From positions 558,497 through 622,496 of the forward strand of contig DF239022.1 of NCBI GenBank assembly GCA_000507305.1: a DNA stretch of 64,000 bases, read 5' to 3'. Source of the stretch: Breviolum minutum Mf 1.05b.01 (lineage: Eukaryota > Sar > Dinophyceae > Suessiales > Symbiodiniaceae). Made by a program: the position numbers and the translations under genes. Positions 10,399-22,075 of this stretch are shown here, piece after piece. Below the pieces are notes generated by a model. That model worked only from the letters and a program-made list of their open reading frames with translations, made no database searches and was not told the origin of the DNA. The number at the start of each line of letters is the position of its first letter. Within the stretch, counting starts at the first letter, position 1.

Positions 10399-10441
10399 CA
10401 CTTGGAACAACCCACACTTCTCACCTACCTATCAACTGCTG
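10399..10441. repeat. Short duplicated segment, copy 2
   Basis: CACTTGGAACAACCCACACTTCTCACCTACC..; minus translation EKCGLFQVK. Confidence 0.65.
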
Positions 10442-10481
10442 GAAACAAATTCCAGCTATTACATCATAATTCCTAAACCTT

Positions 10482-10571
10482 CCCATACCATCCATGTATG
10501 GTATATTTACAGTACCTACATTTACCATAAAAATCAACCAAATGTAGGTAAATGTGCCATGGATGGTATGG
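10482..10571. mobile_element. Family-A MITE
   Basis: CCCATACCATCCATGTATGG..CCTACATTTACC..AAATGTAGGTAAATGTGCC..GGATGGTATGGG. Confidence 0.85.
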
Positions 10572-10738
10572 GCTGATTCATTCAGGGCATATTTGGGGGG
10601 AGATTCCCTTTCAACCCACCGGGGAGATCCCCAACCCAGCGGGGTTTTGTCACCTGGAAAAACTCAAGAATCACCGGGAACTGATAGGTGAGAAACACGT
10701 CCCCCCATTCTTTTGGGGGAGACAATATACACCCCCAA

Positions 10739-10815
10739 AGATTAACATGGAACCTGAAAACAATGGTTTCCAAAGCCGGAATCTCCTTCCAAGGGGGTTC
10801 CACGTTAGTTTTCAC
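10739..10815. mobile_element. Family-D MITE
   Basis: AGATTAACATGGAACCTGAAAACAATGG..GGAATCTCCTTCCAAGGGGGTTCCACGTTAGTTTTC; chance peptide NMEPENNGFQSRNLL. Confidence 0.75.
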
Positions 10816-11274
10816 CGTTTTATATGTCAAATCTTCTAAAATATGGGTCATTTGGGTTCCAGGTATAATACACATATAACATATATGATTATATGTACAT
10901 GTATAATCAGTGGGCATAATCCTTATATTATCTGTGTAGTTTCTAATGGTTTTACCCACTATACCAAATCTTAGTCGGCCATTTTTGGACTTCGTTGAAA
11001 TCTTGCACCAGAGATGTTTTTTTCAGCGTGCTAAGTAAGGTCCAAGGGACATGTTCCCTTCAACAAACAGCCGGTGATTAAAATCATTAAGCCCATACTG
11101 TTGTTGGCTGAAAATCCTGTAAACCTGTTGAGGTTGGTAGTTTATCCCATTGCTTACGGCGTTTCATATGGTTTCATACATCCTGGTTGGTTAGCCGGAT
11201 TTCAGCCATCACCAGAAGGATCCAAAGCCAAATCATTGGCAAATATGCCTAAATACATGGATCATGGAATCATT

Positions 11275-11395
11275 GAATCATGCCCTGAAGTTTAACATAA
11301 GCCTGTGAAAAATGATGGTTGGAAGACTACTTCCCTATTAGGGGCCCGGTAACTTTTAAGGGGCGAACTGTCAAACTTTTAAGGAGGCGGATATC
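11275..11395. mobile_element. Family-E element
   Basis: GCCCTGAAGTTTAACATAAGCC..GATGGTTGGAAGACTAC..GGGGCGAACTGTCAAACTTTTAAGG. Confidence 0.65.
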
Positions 11396-11414
11396 CTATG
11401 GGTAAAATACACAC

Positions 11415-11542
11415 CGTTCTATAGCCGTTGGTGGCAAGTAAATCGGTTGGAGCCAAGAAACTGTCTTGTATTGCAATCACCGATCTCTTGGTTCCTTTCT
11501 TCAGATTCACGCCTTTGAGTTGTCCCCCTTCGCCTTGATTAT
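11415..11542 (-). CDS. Exon (NQGEGGQLKGVNLKKGTKRS)
   Basis: The acceptor CAGTTTTTTCTCGAGAAAATCCCAAG precedes a 42-codon frame reading NQGEGGQLKGVNLKKGTKRS, VIAIQDSFLAPTDLLATNGY and an ACG|GTGTGT donor. The N-x-G-E-G-G turn resembles the reading of exon 23474-23496. Codon choice and composition look coding; possible beta-helix coil. Confidence 0.52.
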
Positions 11543-11760
11543 CTTGGGATTTTCTCGAGAAAAAACTGATCGATGGGTTTGAAGTTTAAAACATGGAAAA
11601 AAAAAGAATAAACTTTCCATCTTCCACCTGGATTCTCTGTTTTTCATGGTGAATCATGAAAAAACCACGGCTAAGAATCTTTTTTTTCGGCCAAACAAAG
11701 ACAATACACCGAAAATCCGCCAGCAAAAATAAAAAAAAACATCAAAATTGCCAAGTTCAC

Positions 11761-11791
11761 CATCATGATCTTGCCCAAATCGCATGGGTTC
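11761..11791 (-). CDS. 31-nt exon (EPMRFGQDHD)
   Basis: The acceptor CTGATTTGCCTTACACCTTGAAG and donor CATGATG|GTGAAC bound a 31-nt exon, EPMRFGQDHD. Exit phase 1 matches exon 11542 (G|AT). Confidence 0.42.
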
Positions 11792-12727
11792 CTTCAAGGT
11801 GTAAGGCAAATCAGTATTGCCCGACCTAAGACTCCGGAGATGTCAACGTCTCGTTGAAAAAAACGACGGTTTCGGCTGCCAGTTGGACACACCCAAGAAA
11901 TGACCCGTTTGTTGAAAGGAACATCTTCCTCTAACTCCCATAATGATGTTGAGGGGAATTTTAAAACTTTTTTGATGCTGAGTTTGTTAAAGATGCATGT
12001 TTGCAGAAAACTGGAACTTGAAAGCCTAAAAAACTGTAGGTGGAACAAAAACTTGGGTAGTCATACAGGGTAGTTATAATATAAAGGTATCACGTCATCA
12101 AGCTCCACTGTGAATCATAGGCCTGTTTCTTTTGGTTTCCCTACGGACGAGTCAACGAGTGACACATGTTTGACTTTTAACGATCTGTTCAAAGATTTTT
12201 CGGGGAAATGTTTCATAGCAGGGAAATAAGTTCAGTTGTGAAAAATCTCACGACTTTCCCCCCCGTTGTTCTTTTTTGGTTGTTCACATCCGATGGTTAT
12301 AGACCCTCCCAGTAACCTCCTCACCAGAAAAAAAAAACGAAGACCTGGCTCTCTCTTCATTGCTTCTTCATATCATCAGGGTTTGCAAATGAAGGAATCC
12401 CCCGCATAAAAATCACTCAGAAACATCAATCCTGAAACTCCTGAAAGGCCATGTCTTGAAAAAAACCCACTTGCGTGCACATGCATCGGTCCTAGCCCGG
12501 CTTTATTATTGGCTAGCTAATTGGATCATGACTTCTATAAATCATTTCTTTCCTGTAAAGTTTGAAGGTGGTGTGTGCTCTCCTTGCGTGAAACAAATAA
12601 TGCCGTCGGTTCGAATAAAAGGTACGGTACACCAAAACAGCTTATCTGTCAGTTATGTATTGCTGTAAAGTTGCGAACAAACTGGTCAGTTAAATAATTG
12701 AGTTATGTGTATATATGTCACATGGTG

Positions 12728-12848
12728 GGCTCCTACCAGTTATAAGTAGGGTTACAACCCCTATAAGTAAGGTTTTAACCCCAGTTACCCATTTAAAAGG
12801 CCACTTATAGGGGTTATAACTTCATTTATAACTAGTAAGGGCTCACCT
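12728..12848. mobile_element. Family-I repeat (ATTTATAAC / GTTATAA rich)
   Basis: GGGCTCCTACCAGTTATAAGTAGGGTTACAACCC..TTACCCATTTAAAAGGCCACTTATAGGGG..TAACTAGTAAGGGCTCACC; imperfect palindrome. Confidence 0.75.
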
Positions 12849-13566
12849 TGTATGAAGTTTGCTATATTGAAACATACAATGCTCCGATTATTAAAAAAGG
12901 CAACTAGGATGCTTCATGAGTTCTTCAATATTCCAGGCCACTGGTTGCGGATCATTGCGTTCTTTTCATCCAGATTTGCCCATTCTTCTCCATCACGTCC
13001 ACTGATGTATGACAACCTTGGATTTCCTATTTGAGAGCTGGGTGTGTAAGGAGGAAAAGCTTGAACCAATCTCTATGGTATAGAATATGGGGCATTTCTG
13101 AAACTCTCACACTCTGTTGTTAAAGTTAAAATTCAAATTGGGGCACTTCAATGGCAGATCCATTTTTTTGGAAGACTTCAATCATTTTTGGTAACCATAG
13201 CCAGGGTCATGAAATGCCATTCTTGATGCGAGGTTGCCCCCTTTCCCCAGTCGGACTCAGTGGAGTGGCGTTTTGAAGATTCATAGACATCCCGACATCC
13301 AGACTTGAAATCCCAATATGTTTTCCCCCCTGAAAGTTTTCCAATGGAACCTGAAGCCATCAGGCCTTTGAAAAGGAGCCACTCATCGACTCCAAACCTC
13401 CAATTTAAAGGTTCCGTTTGTTACGGACCTCAGGGGTGTTTTTCACAGGATTGGGTGGTGACTGCTATGGAGCATCCGAAAAAAATATCTTGCAAGAGTT
13501 TACTCCAGCAGTTTCAGATCCTCACAGAGACTGGCGCTCATGATGATACCCATCCAACTGGGTAGC

Positions 13567-13679
13567 ATATAGGTGTTTCCAAAAATAGTGGTACCCCAAA
13601 ATGGATGGTTTATAATGGAACACCCTACTATTAAAACGGATAATTTGGGGCTACCACTATTTTCGGAAACATCCATATA
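13567..13679. mobile_element. Family-F MITE
   Basis: AGGTGTTTCCAAAAATAGTG..GGATGGTTTATAATGGAACACC..CCACTATTTTCGGAAACATCC. Confidence 0.9.
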
Positions 13680-14113
13680 CCCTTACCCCCTATTTGCCTT
13701 AAAATAACTAAAGTTTTGATCACTGCTCACTTGTCAAAGGTGTCTTTTATGGGGGGAATCATCCCAAGGATTGTCGCAGTTATATTGAATTTGATTTGCT
13801 TCTTTTGTCAATGGGTTTTTCAAATTCCAAACGCCTTCTCCAAACTGCAATCAAACAAACCTGGCAGAAGGTGCGAAAACCACAAGAAGGTAACAAACAT
13901 CACGCAAGAACGCCAAGTAAACATCATGTTGTGTTGGTTGAAACACCCATTTGAAAAATATGTTTCACCACATTTTTTGGGTGGTGATGCGAAAAATAAC
14001 AAGTGTATCAAGCGAAGTATCCACTTCGTGCGAGATGTTGTAGAAGAGTGGAAAGGCCACCAACCACTGATTTGATGTATTCCCAATTTGTGATTTTGAC
14101 GTAGAACAAAAAC

Positions 14114-14197
14114 ATCAAAACGCGCGAGCCGTTGAAGTTTTCCATATCCAGGCAACTTGTGTGTCAACTGATTGGTCTCATCTTGCCTCTTCGCCAC
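14114..14197 (-). CDS. Exon (VAKRQDETNQLTHKLPGYGK)
   Basis: The acceptor CCGCCCTCTTTTCCCAAAG precedes an 84-nt phase 0-0 frame VAKRQDETNQLTHKLPGYGK LQRLARFD with a GAT|GTTTTT donor. The frame remains open for many codons beyond. No family recognised. Confidence 0.42.
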
Positions 14198-14508
14198 CTT
14201 TGGGAAAAGAGGGCGGTTTGAGGGCGTTTTTTTCCAGGGTGGAAAGGGGTTTCAAGCATTCCCCCAAATTCCACATAATTATCTTATTCTAAAGAGAACT
14301 GTGTCATTTTGAAGTAGGAAAACTGAAAACTGAAGGATTTTAAGGCCTCTAGCAGCTAAAACACAATTCAGGTATTGAACTTCTTCATGCTGTATTTTGT
14401 GCCACGCGTCTCCAAAACGATGCGCGTCCGTCAATCTTAGAAACCCACCACCTTTCCGAGGTGAAAAAATTGCACTCATAAGCCCTCTAAAAACCATGCA
14501 CACCTAGT

Positions 14509-14612
14509 CTAGTTGGTGGTTTCAACCAACCCAATCGAAAAAAATATGCTCAAGTCAAATTAAGTAGATCATTTCCCCAAACTTTCAGGGTGAAAATTCC
14601 AAAAAATCTGTG
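14509..14612. mobile_element. Family-G MITE, right end degraded
   Basis: CTAGTTGGTGGTTTCAACC..AAGTCAAATTAAGTAGATCATTTCC..GGGTGAAAATTCC. Confidence 0.75.
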
Positions 14613-14921
14613 AGTTGCCAACACCTGTTGTAGCATTGTTGTTCCCACACAACCTACCATCCATTGGGATTCCTCCTTGCCTGGCATTTTTTAGGGGCGT
14701 CTCAAATCCATCCAACAAAAATCACCACCGAAAAATGGGTGTCTCAAATTTGAGGCACCGAACAAAAATCCATCAGTTAAAACAACTATCTTTTCTGGAT
14801 TTCGGGAAAATTGCTTGAGACTCCCCCAGCCCAAGAATATGTTCCAAATCATGGGTGTCCACAAAATCACTCTTCCCAAACTACATCATACTGCACAGCA
14901 AGGGACGATTTTGGCTTTGAC

Positions 14922-15048
14922 AGGTTTTCCAACAGCACATTGAAATTCAATCACTTGCGTGCGGCCATTTTTGGAGAAGCAATTCTCAATGACATCCACT
15001 TTGGCAGTACCATTGATCAACAATACCACACCATCATTTGCTTCGAAC
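14922..15048 (-). CDS. Exon, beta-helix coil (NDGVVLLINGTAKVDVIENC)
   Basis: The frame reads FEANDGVVLLINGTAKVDVI, ENCFSKNGRTQVIEF, a classic beta-helix coil with the N-C turn ladder. The acceptor AAAATACCAAG is weak. The donor is taken as AAACCT|GTCAAA, phase 0; the frame stays open about 12 codons further. This shows that the beta-helix continues well downstream of the 16.6-18.6 kb exons. Confidence 0.58.
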
Positions 15049-15213
15049 CTTGGTATTTTTCATGTGCGCAAACTTTTTGTGGTCATCAAAAGTCGCCTTT
15101 CTATATGGGATAAAATGGTCTTTCGCACCAGCTTTTAATGACGGGAATCCTTATCATGGGTACATCCCCAACAACAGGGAAACAAATGGAAGTTTAGACC
15201 CTTACCACAGTTG

Positions 15214-15320
15214 GGAAGCTAAGCGTATCCACCCCCAACCACCCCTCCAAGGAAATATAGTTGGCCTGATGAATTTGCAGCCTTAAGGGATCTTGTTTGT
15301 GATTTGGATCCCTTAACTAA
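15214..15320. repeat. Family-L repeat, copy 1
   Basis: AAGGAAATATAGTTGGCCTGATGAATTTGCAGCCTTAAGGGATC..TTAACTAA; paired with 44158-44240. Confidence 0.75.
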
Positions 15321-15491
15321 TAAATGCCTGTGTTTCTTGTGACATTTGGGGAAAGACCCTGTGATTCCCATAATTGTGGGCTGTTTTGGTGGCAAAATTG
15401 CTTTTAATTTTTTGATTATCTTAATTTTCAGGTTTCAAATTCAACGTAGGTACACAAAAACAACTTCTTCGTCGTATAAAGAACCACATAC

Positions 15492-15540
15492 CTCTACTTC
15501 AATTTGGAACGGTTTGCAACTAAAGCATCTCAACAAAATC
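15492..15540 (-). CDS. Exon (ILLRCFSCKPFQIEVE)
   Basis: The acceptor CTTTTCCATTTCGGAACAG and the good donor GAG|GTATGT bound a 49-nt exon with a single open frame, ILLRCFSCKPFQIEVE. Phase 2 in, 0 out. It does not join directly to exon 15048, so an intervening exon or a different boundary is needed. Confidence 0.4.
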
Positions 15541-15812
15541 CTGTTCCGAAATGGAAAAGTGCGACCGGTTTTTGTTGACGAACGGGGTGGAAGCTGGTCA
15601 AAAACTCTGAAACCAAACAGATAGTCGTTCTGGAACACGTTTTTTTAGTCATCCTTTAAGGACGTCCCATACATGGCAATTTCATAATCCCATTGTTAAA
15701 CACTGTAGCATTTCATCCCCCCCACCTAAAACACAAAGAATCACGGGCTCATGTTTCCCAAGTTTGCTGAAGTGGGGCACCTTCATCATTCAGGGGGGTT
15801 CTGCAAAATATG

Positions 15813-15905
15813 ACATACTATCCGTGTATGGTATATTTACCTACATTTACTACAAGAATCAACCAAATGTATATATGTAAATATGCCGTACACGGATGGT
15901 ATGGG
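15813..15905. mobile_element. Family-A MITE
   Basis: CATACTATCCGTGTATGG..TTTACCTACATTTAC..ATGTAAATATGCC..GGATGGTATGGG. Confidence 0.85.
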
Positions 15906-16603
15906 TCTGTGAGTAATCTTGTTGCGAATTCAAAACACGATTTTGAACAGATCATTTAATGATAGTTAAAAAGGAGGCACCACATCCTCAAACTATCCAT
16001 CTTCCTCAAAGTAGGTAGATTAGTAAGCAAATTTAACCACCATGATCCCCTAAAAATCCCTTAATGAGGCCTCATTTCTTGGGGAGGTGTGGCATAGGGT
16101 AAACACGTTTTGATTTCCACTCTAGATGTCATCTTTTGGCATGACTTTTTCTGGCTATGTTTGGGGGGACACATCTGAGCACCGGACAAAATTTGTGGTT
16201 CATTCCATTATCCTGCTTGGTTAAGCAAGATCCTTCTAATGGTTTTTTAGTCTCTATAGTGGGTGGTAATAAAACCCCCTACTCACTCAGCCAAGTGACA
16301 ATGATGACACTGTAACAAAAGCGTTAACCTCCGGGATCTTCAAACCACCAGTTTTGAGATCACATAATTCTTAAGGAAACCACATTTTTCCTACTAAATT
16401 CGTTATTCCCAAAAGCTTAGCCCGGCGGGCAAGCAAGGCTGAGTGAGTAAAATAACTCGCACCCCGCACCAATCACAAAAGTTTAGAAGTCTAAGTTCCG
16501 ACAATATGGAAAGATGAAAAGCCAAGCAGAGAAGCAGAGTCAGAAGAAAGTAGGGTCAGAAGACAGTAGAGTCAGTAGAAAGAAGATACAGGCGCGCGAA
16601 ATA

Positions 16604-16770
16604 CTAGGAGAAATTAAACGCGGCTGTGGCGCGAAGCACTTTTCCAAGATTTTCCAAATCAACATGTACAAAAGACTGCATGCTCGGACGACCATTTTTT
16701 GAAGTTAAGATGTCGTAAAATTGCACGCCGCGACGCGCAGTCAGGAAAAACCCCAAAGAATCTCTGCAGC
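16604..16770 (-). CDS. Exon, possibly terminal (LTARRGVQFYDILTSKNGRP)
   Basis: A textbook acceptor (TACCTTCTTTTTTTCAG) is followed by a 54-codon frame reading LTARRGVQFYDILTSKNGRP, SMQSFVHVDLENLGKVLRAT and a TAG stop at 16604-16606. If no internal donor (for example at GGAAAA|GTGCTT) is used, this is the C-terminus of a gene whose previous exons are at 17.2 and 18.5 kb. Unrecognised protein. Confidence 0.55.
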
Positions 16771-17057
16771 CTGAAAAAAAGAAGGTAACTGAATTTCAAT
16801 TGGTTTTTTGAAAAGCTGGCCTTCTCACCTCTCGTAGTGCGAGCACCGTATAAGCCTATACGCACGAAACAAACCATGATATATTGTGTCAAATGACGTC
16901 ATGTGCCACCCGTGCCTTTCTGACGGCCTCGTCTATCAAGTTCTTGGACTGGAACTAAAAAAACATGCAGTGCTTGTGCTTGAACAGAAACTTGTTGTTG
17001 TGTTCCAATTGACATTCTGATGCGCGGTCACATTTACGTGCCGCTGGTCTGGGTCTC

Positions 17058-17290
17058 CTGCCCTTGCAGTAAGACGCCACTTCTGCTCGGTCAAAAAGGC
17101 CACGTTGAAGTCCGGTTCGGGCTCCACTTTCCGCAAGACTTGCCGAGCCGCCTGCTCCCACTTTTTTTGTGGGAGCTCTTTGCAGAGCTCTTCGGGAACT
17201 TCAACTCCTCGGGCATCCCCCTTTGAATTACTCCAGTGGAGTCGGAGAAACATTTTGCAGGTACAATTCTGTGGGATCAGGTCCGCACCA
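17058..17290 (-). CDS. Exon of unrecognised protein (PEELCKELPQKKWEQAARQV)
   Basis: The acceptor GAAAATTGCACTTTGTAG starts the frame GADLIPQNCTCKMFLRLHW, continuing through PEELCKELPQKKWEQAARQV to EPDFNVAFLTEQKWRL. The frame is open for far longer (16936-17349 with an upstream ATG, 137 codons). It has one charged helical stretch and is GC-rich. A GA donor after GCAG (17058) keeps phase with exon 16770; CGGCAC|GTAAAT at 17038 is the alternative. No homologue recognised. Confidence 0.5.
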
Positions 17291-18511
17291 CTACAAAGTG
17301 CAATTTTCACCAAAAACCACGACAAAATGGCGATGAATAACAACAACAATAAATCTCTGTAGGCACATCAATCACAATGAGACCCATCATCTAACTCCAA
17401 CTATTTCACCTTGGAAAGGGCCGAACATCACTACAAAATGGACTGTCCAAGAGAAAAAACATCTTGTTCTCCACAAACATAAATGATCAGAAATGCAATT
17501 ATTCAACACCGTCTTGTTTGCCTCACAGAATGAATCAAACTTGTGAATTTCCAATATCTAGTCTACAGAATGGTTTGCCCAAACCTTATATCAAGATATT
17601 CAGTCAAAAAATCCTGTACAGATGTCTACGGAATCCAACGGAATGACTTCAATTTTCCCGTCGGGGAATCCCCGTACGGACATCGCTACAAAGTGCCACT
17701 ATCCAACTCTCCAACTAGTGCCACAAAATGGCAATTTGCAGGTTAGCTGCAATTATGGTCGCTAGGGAATCTGCTGGCTCCCCATGGACTCTAAGCGGTC
17801 AAAGGGTTTGTTGATGGGGAAAAAACGCCTTGAAACAGTGTCGTGTCAACACCAAGGATTAGTTCACCCTTTATTTGGATACATTTAATTTAATCTGTTT
17901 GCTGTTCACTTAGAAGATGCCTCTGAGTAGGTAAACACTCAAACAATGGTTCCGTCAAAGGTTTCACTTTCGACACATTCAAATTCTGTAACATCCATGA
18001 TCATGGGATCCCAAAAAAAACGAGACTAAAACATCTTGCACACTAAACTTATCTGAAAATTTTGTGAACTAGATGCTTTTATGACATTTAAACGCTTTTA
18101 TTCCGGAAAGTAAATTTTCCACACGACACGGGATACTTGAAGATCTCATTTTTCAAGCCTGATCATCGCTTATTTGTTTCACAATGTCAAGTAGCCCATG
18201 TGCGGCTTTTCAGATGCATTTTCAGAAACACATACGTAACATGGCACCCTTCTTCCCACAATCATTGTTTAGTGGTCGTCGAGTATGTGTAAGGGAAACT
18301 TCTCATGAAAAGGAATCAAATTAACACAAAAAAACATCCCTATATAGAGCACCGGAGGAACAGTAATCATTTCACAATGACGAAGACACTTTACACGCTA
18401 TGATGTTGTAAACTTTGCCAACACTCGTGGCCGGTGGCTGCGGGCGCAAGAAGCTTTATTTCACCAACCTCCAAGATCTTGAAATAAGGCTATAAGGGCA
18501 TCCTAAACCAC

Positions 18512-18570
18512 CTTTCGAAAAGCCCAGCCTTCAGGACGTAAAACCTCCAAGACTTTTTGCCGTAGTTGAA
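18512..18570 (-). CDS. Exon of unrecognised protein (FNYGKKSWRFYVLKAGLFE)
   Basis: The acceptor CCGCCCGCGTGCAG is followed by a 59-nt frame reading FNYGKKSWRFYVLKAGLFE and a GAAAG|GTGGTT donor. Exit phase 2 joins exon 17290 to give ...FESGADLIPQN. The composition is convincingly protein-like but shows no coil pattern and I recognise no family. Confidence 0.5.
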
Positions 18571-19333
18571 CTGCACGCGGGCGGGCCGGTCTTGTTTTGC
18601 TGCTAGCTTTTTTCCATGGGGGTGTTATTTTTTTGGGACGCGTTTTCATATCATCTGTTCTCTCTTCTCTCCTCTCTTCTTCTCTTCTCTCCTGTCTTCC
18701 CTCCCCTGCCGAATCCGACAAACCCGCCCCGGAGCCCGGGCTCATTGGGGCAACACCTTTGTCCAAAGGTGCTACCCACCTCCACGGGTGAGAGCGTGCT
18801 TCCAGGCTGTGAGGTGTTTTCTAGGCTGAATGTGGTCGGTGTGATCTAGTACAGTCAGTGCAGGGGGTGCCACTGCTGGAGGAACTTCACAGTGCTTGCA
18901 GTGAGTTCTAAGGGCTTCGCCAGTTGCAGGTTGCGGGCCTGAGACTCTTGGAATTGGTGCAGGCGCGAACCCGTTTTGCCATCCGTGATTCACAACAACC
19001 AATCTCTCCTATAGGTTTTCTATTCTTGAAACTTCCGCCACCGCCTTGTGCGGTACTACTGGTATATAATGGCTTATCATTATATAGTCCCTATAATCGG
19101 GGGTGGGGTAGTACAGTCCCCCTATTAATAACCCTCATTCAACCCTGGATTTTTGTGGAGGGGACCTGCTTGCTATCCAACTGACTGGCTCAGTGAGATT
19201 GATCCGGTGGCTTGATGTTGAAACGCCACAGCAGACATTTTGTGTCCACTAAAGTGACTGCCTCCGATAGGTTTCGCTGGGTTTTTTGGGGCGGATGAAT
19301 CATTGATCATGAAATAAATCCCATGGTAGCATT

Positions 19334-19422
19334 CCCATGGGACTACTATATTTACCTGCTCATTTACCATAAAAATCAATCAAATGTAGGTAAATATACC
19401 ATTCCCATGGATCCTATGGGAA
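19334..19422. mobile_element. Family-A MITE
   Basis: CCCATGGGACTACTATATTTACC..AAATGTAGGTAAATATACC..CATGGATCCTATGGG. Confidence 0.85.
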
Positions 19423-19863
19423 TGTGAAACCACAAAGGTTGATAGATATGGTCCCATCATTTTAAGATAAAAATCCCTTATACCTGGACAACATCCAGTT
19501 TGGGTGTAAGTTACAGGGTGTCAATTCACCATTTCTTAGAACTTATTTGGCACCCCGACTGGAAGGTGGTGGTAGATGTAATCTGGTAGGATTTCATAAT
19601 ATAGATGTCATTGCCTTATTACAGAATCAACCTGCAACTCCTTTTTTGAGAATAAAAAAAAATAACCAGCAAACAAAAAACATCGTCACATCACCATTCA
19701 AAGGGCCGTTCCGTGTTATTGCTTGTTTTTTGTTGTTGTTGATGTTTCGATAATTTTCCCATCCTATTTTTTTAAGTCAACGCGACGTCTGCAAGTGGCG
19801 AACCAAGTGTTGAAGACTGAAATTGTTCAACCCAAGAAGCAGCAACAAAAATGACATGAACCA

Positions 19864-19942
19864 TCCCATAGCATCCATGGGACTGGTGTATATACCTACT
19901 AATGTACCATAAAAATCAACGAAATGTATAGGTAAAAAAAAA
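19864..19942. mobile_element. Family-A MITE, right end lost
   Basis: CCCATAGCATCCATGGG..ATACCTACTAATGTACC..AAATGTATAGGTA, then an A-run. Confidence 0.7.
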
Positions 19943-20563
19943 CATATAAGGCTCCTTTGGGGCATGAAATCCTGATTGGTTCATGACGGAATCCTTCTAA
20001 TGGCTTGGTCACAGCTCCATCTGGGGCCTTTCACGGGCCTTTCACCAATCTTCAACGGAGGAACATGCTACACATCTTATCTGCCTGGAACTGTTTAAAC
20101 TACCAGTTTTTTCTCATGGATGTTTGGTGAAGCAAACAACTAAAATTTCCCATGTAAAGATTTGGAAAACATCATGCAATTTGTCAAGCAACCACTTCTA
20201 GATAAATGGTCGTTTCAGGTTCCAGGTGAGATTCCCTTACTTTTCACCACCACCGGTTTGAGTCGGTGAAGTCCTTACTGCCTTTCAGAAAACCCTAGAA
20301 TTCGATAAATTATAAAACCTAAGTGATATGGCCATAAGTGACATATTTTACCCCAAACATTGTTTGAACTTAATGAGAATATATTGGTTTTAGCAATAGA
20401 ATGCATGTTTCCAATAGCATAGCATTTCAAATGAATAATGGACCAAAATCATACCAAAAGCCTTGCTCTGTTCCCTTCAAAAATCGCTTAAACAGAAACA
20501 AACTCCTAGCCACCCAGCCACCCTTCCTAAAGCTGACCCCTGAATTCTCGCCCCCAACAAAAC

Positions 20564-20679
20564 GGATGGCAGTTGGCAATCTCCCGAATGCACCAAGCTA
20601 CTGTTGATCTCCACTGAAGCTTCACCACGCACCAATAAAGCACAGCCTTTATTGGAATCGAAGTGACTCTTGGAAAGAC
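20564..20679 (-). CDS. Exon, beta-helix gene: coil (SNKGCALLVRGEASVEI)
   Basis: The acceptor GATCGTTGAAGTTCCTGAG is weak in pyrimidines. The frame reads SHFDSNKGCALLVRGEASVE then INSSLVHSGDCQLPS, a clear beta-helix coil (N-x-G-x-A-L-x-V-x-G-x-A-x-V-x-I). The frame stays open for another 29 codons, so the donor at TCC|GTTTTG is provisional. A family-N MITE lies immediately upstream. Confidence 0.6.
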
Positions 20680-20698
20680 CTCAGGAACTTCAACGATC

Positions 20699-20816
20699 CC
20701 TAGACATCGAGTCATACCGAACCTCAGGTGTTGAGTTTTTTGTTTTTTCCCGGTATGTTTTTTGGGGGGAATCCAGTTGTACCTTACCTCAGCGGGTGGC
20801 CCTGGATGTCTAGGGA
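20699..20816. mobile_element. Family-N MITE
   Basis: TCCCTAGACATCGAGTCATACCGAACCTCAGG..AATCCAGTTGTACCTTACCTCAGCGGGTGGCCCTGGATGTCTAGGGA; TIR TCCCTAGACATC/GATGTCTAGGGA. Confidence 0.85.
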
Positions 20817-21610
20817 ATTATTTTTTGAATGGTCGCAAACAAAACAAAATACAAACAGCAAACATCAAAGAACTTGGTCAACTTCAAGTTCCCCACGGCA
20901 GAAGGTGGTGTTTTTCTAAAGTTTGGAAAAGATGTTCCGGAAGAAACTGCAGCATTTCAAAAAAAAAGATAGATAGCTTGAACAGAAATAGAATCAATAC
21001 CAATATATCCAATATTTCTTGGGGGAGGCATCAGGGAAAAATACATTACCCCGAATTACCCCTCAATGACTTCGAGGTCACCTGGACTTTGAGTTTGAAG
21101 CCCATCTCGGGAGCAGTTCAATCCATTCTGGAACCCTGGAAGTCAACCACCATGCTGTTTCATGGTGTTTCCTTTTGGATGATGAAACATGTCCTTTGTT
21201 GAAAAATGGTAGCACCTCCGAAAAAACAGAGCTATAAAACATGATAGTGTGGACGTCCAAGGTATACATGTAACATATAAATCGGAAAACATACTCCTAA
21301 GTTACACATCATGACATAGTTGAAGCGGTCCCATCGCAAAATCAACAGGTTTCTATGTTTATAGAAAACATGGAGAAAGTACAGTTAAGACTACATACTG
21401 TAATATGAACATAGGCGATGCATCTAGATCATCTAGATATCATACCTCAACACTGAAACATCATTATTTTACACAGCATAGTATTTGTATATCAGTAATG
21501 ATTGGAAATTTAGACTCCCACTCCCACGTTCCTTCTCCCCTTGCCCCCGCAAGGGAACTGAATTCTTCCCATCAACAAAAAAGTGCCAACGGTCGGTAGA
21601 ATCAAGTAAC

Positions 21611-21751
21611 GCAGCTTGGTCGAATCGCGTAAGAGCATCACAGGTGCTCCATTTTGTGTAAAGTTCCTGTGCAAAAAACCGAGCCCCAGCCACTCACTTG
21701 AAAGATACAAAGAAAGGGACCCGGAAACTAAGAGCTTAAGTTTACTGTCCG
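21611..21751 (-). CDS. Exon, beta-helix gene: coils (NFTQNGAPVMLLRDST)
   Basis: A strong acceptor (run of eight Ts, then CAG) is followed by a 141-nt frame reading DSKLKLLVSGSLSLYLSSEW and later NFTQNGAPVMLLRDSTKL. The N-x-T-x-N-G-x-P/A-aliphatic pattern is typical of beta-helix coils. The donor CTGC|GTTACT gives phase 1, joining the next exon as STKLR-LSKSHFDSNKG. Confidence 0.6.
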
Positions 21752-21968
21752 CTGAAAAAAAACACAACATTGACGATTCCGTCAAAAACTGATTTGATAA
21801 AAAGGGATCCTTCTAGTTTCTAGTTCCTGTTTGTAAGAAAACTGTATTTGGGTAACTTAGGTTTGCTTAAGATGATTGGAAAAAAAAATTCTCACATATT
21901 TCCGTCATGGTGTTTTCTCATGGTGACATTCATCCCATGACTCAAACATCACCAAAAACACCTAATCT

Positions 21969-22075
21969 TGTAGTAGTAGTAGTGGTAGTAGTAGTAGTAG
22001 TAGTAGTAGCAGGAGTAGTAGTAGTAGTAGTAGTAGTAGTACTACTAGTAGTAGTAGTAGTAGTAGTAGTAGTGG
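21969..22075 (+). repeat. (GTA)n microsatellite
   Basis: About 35 GTA/TAG units with sporadic substitutions. Confidence 0.9.
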
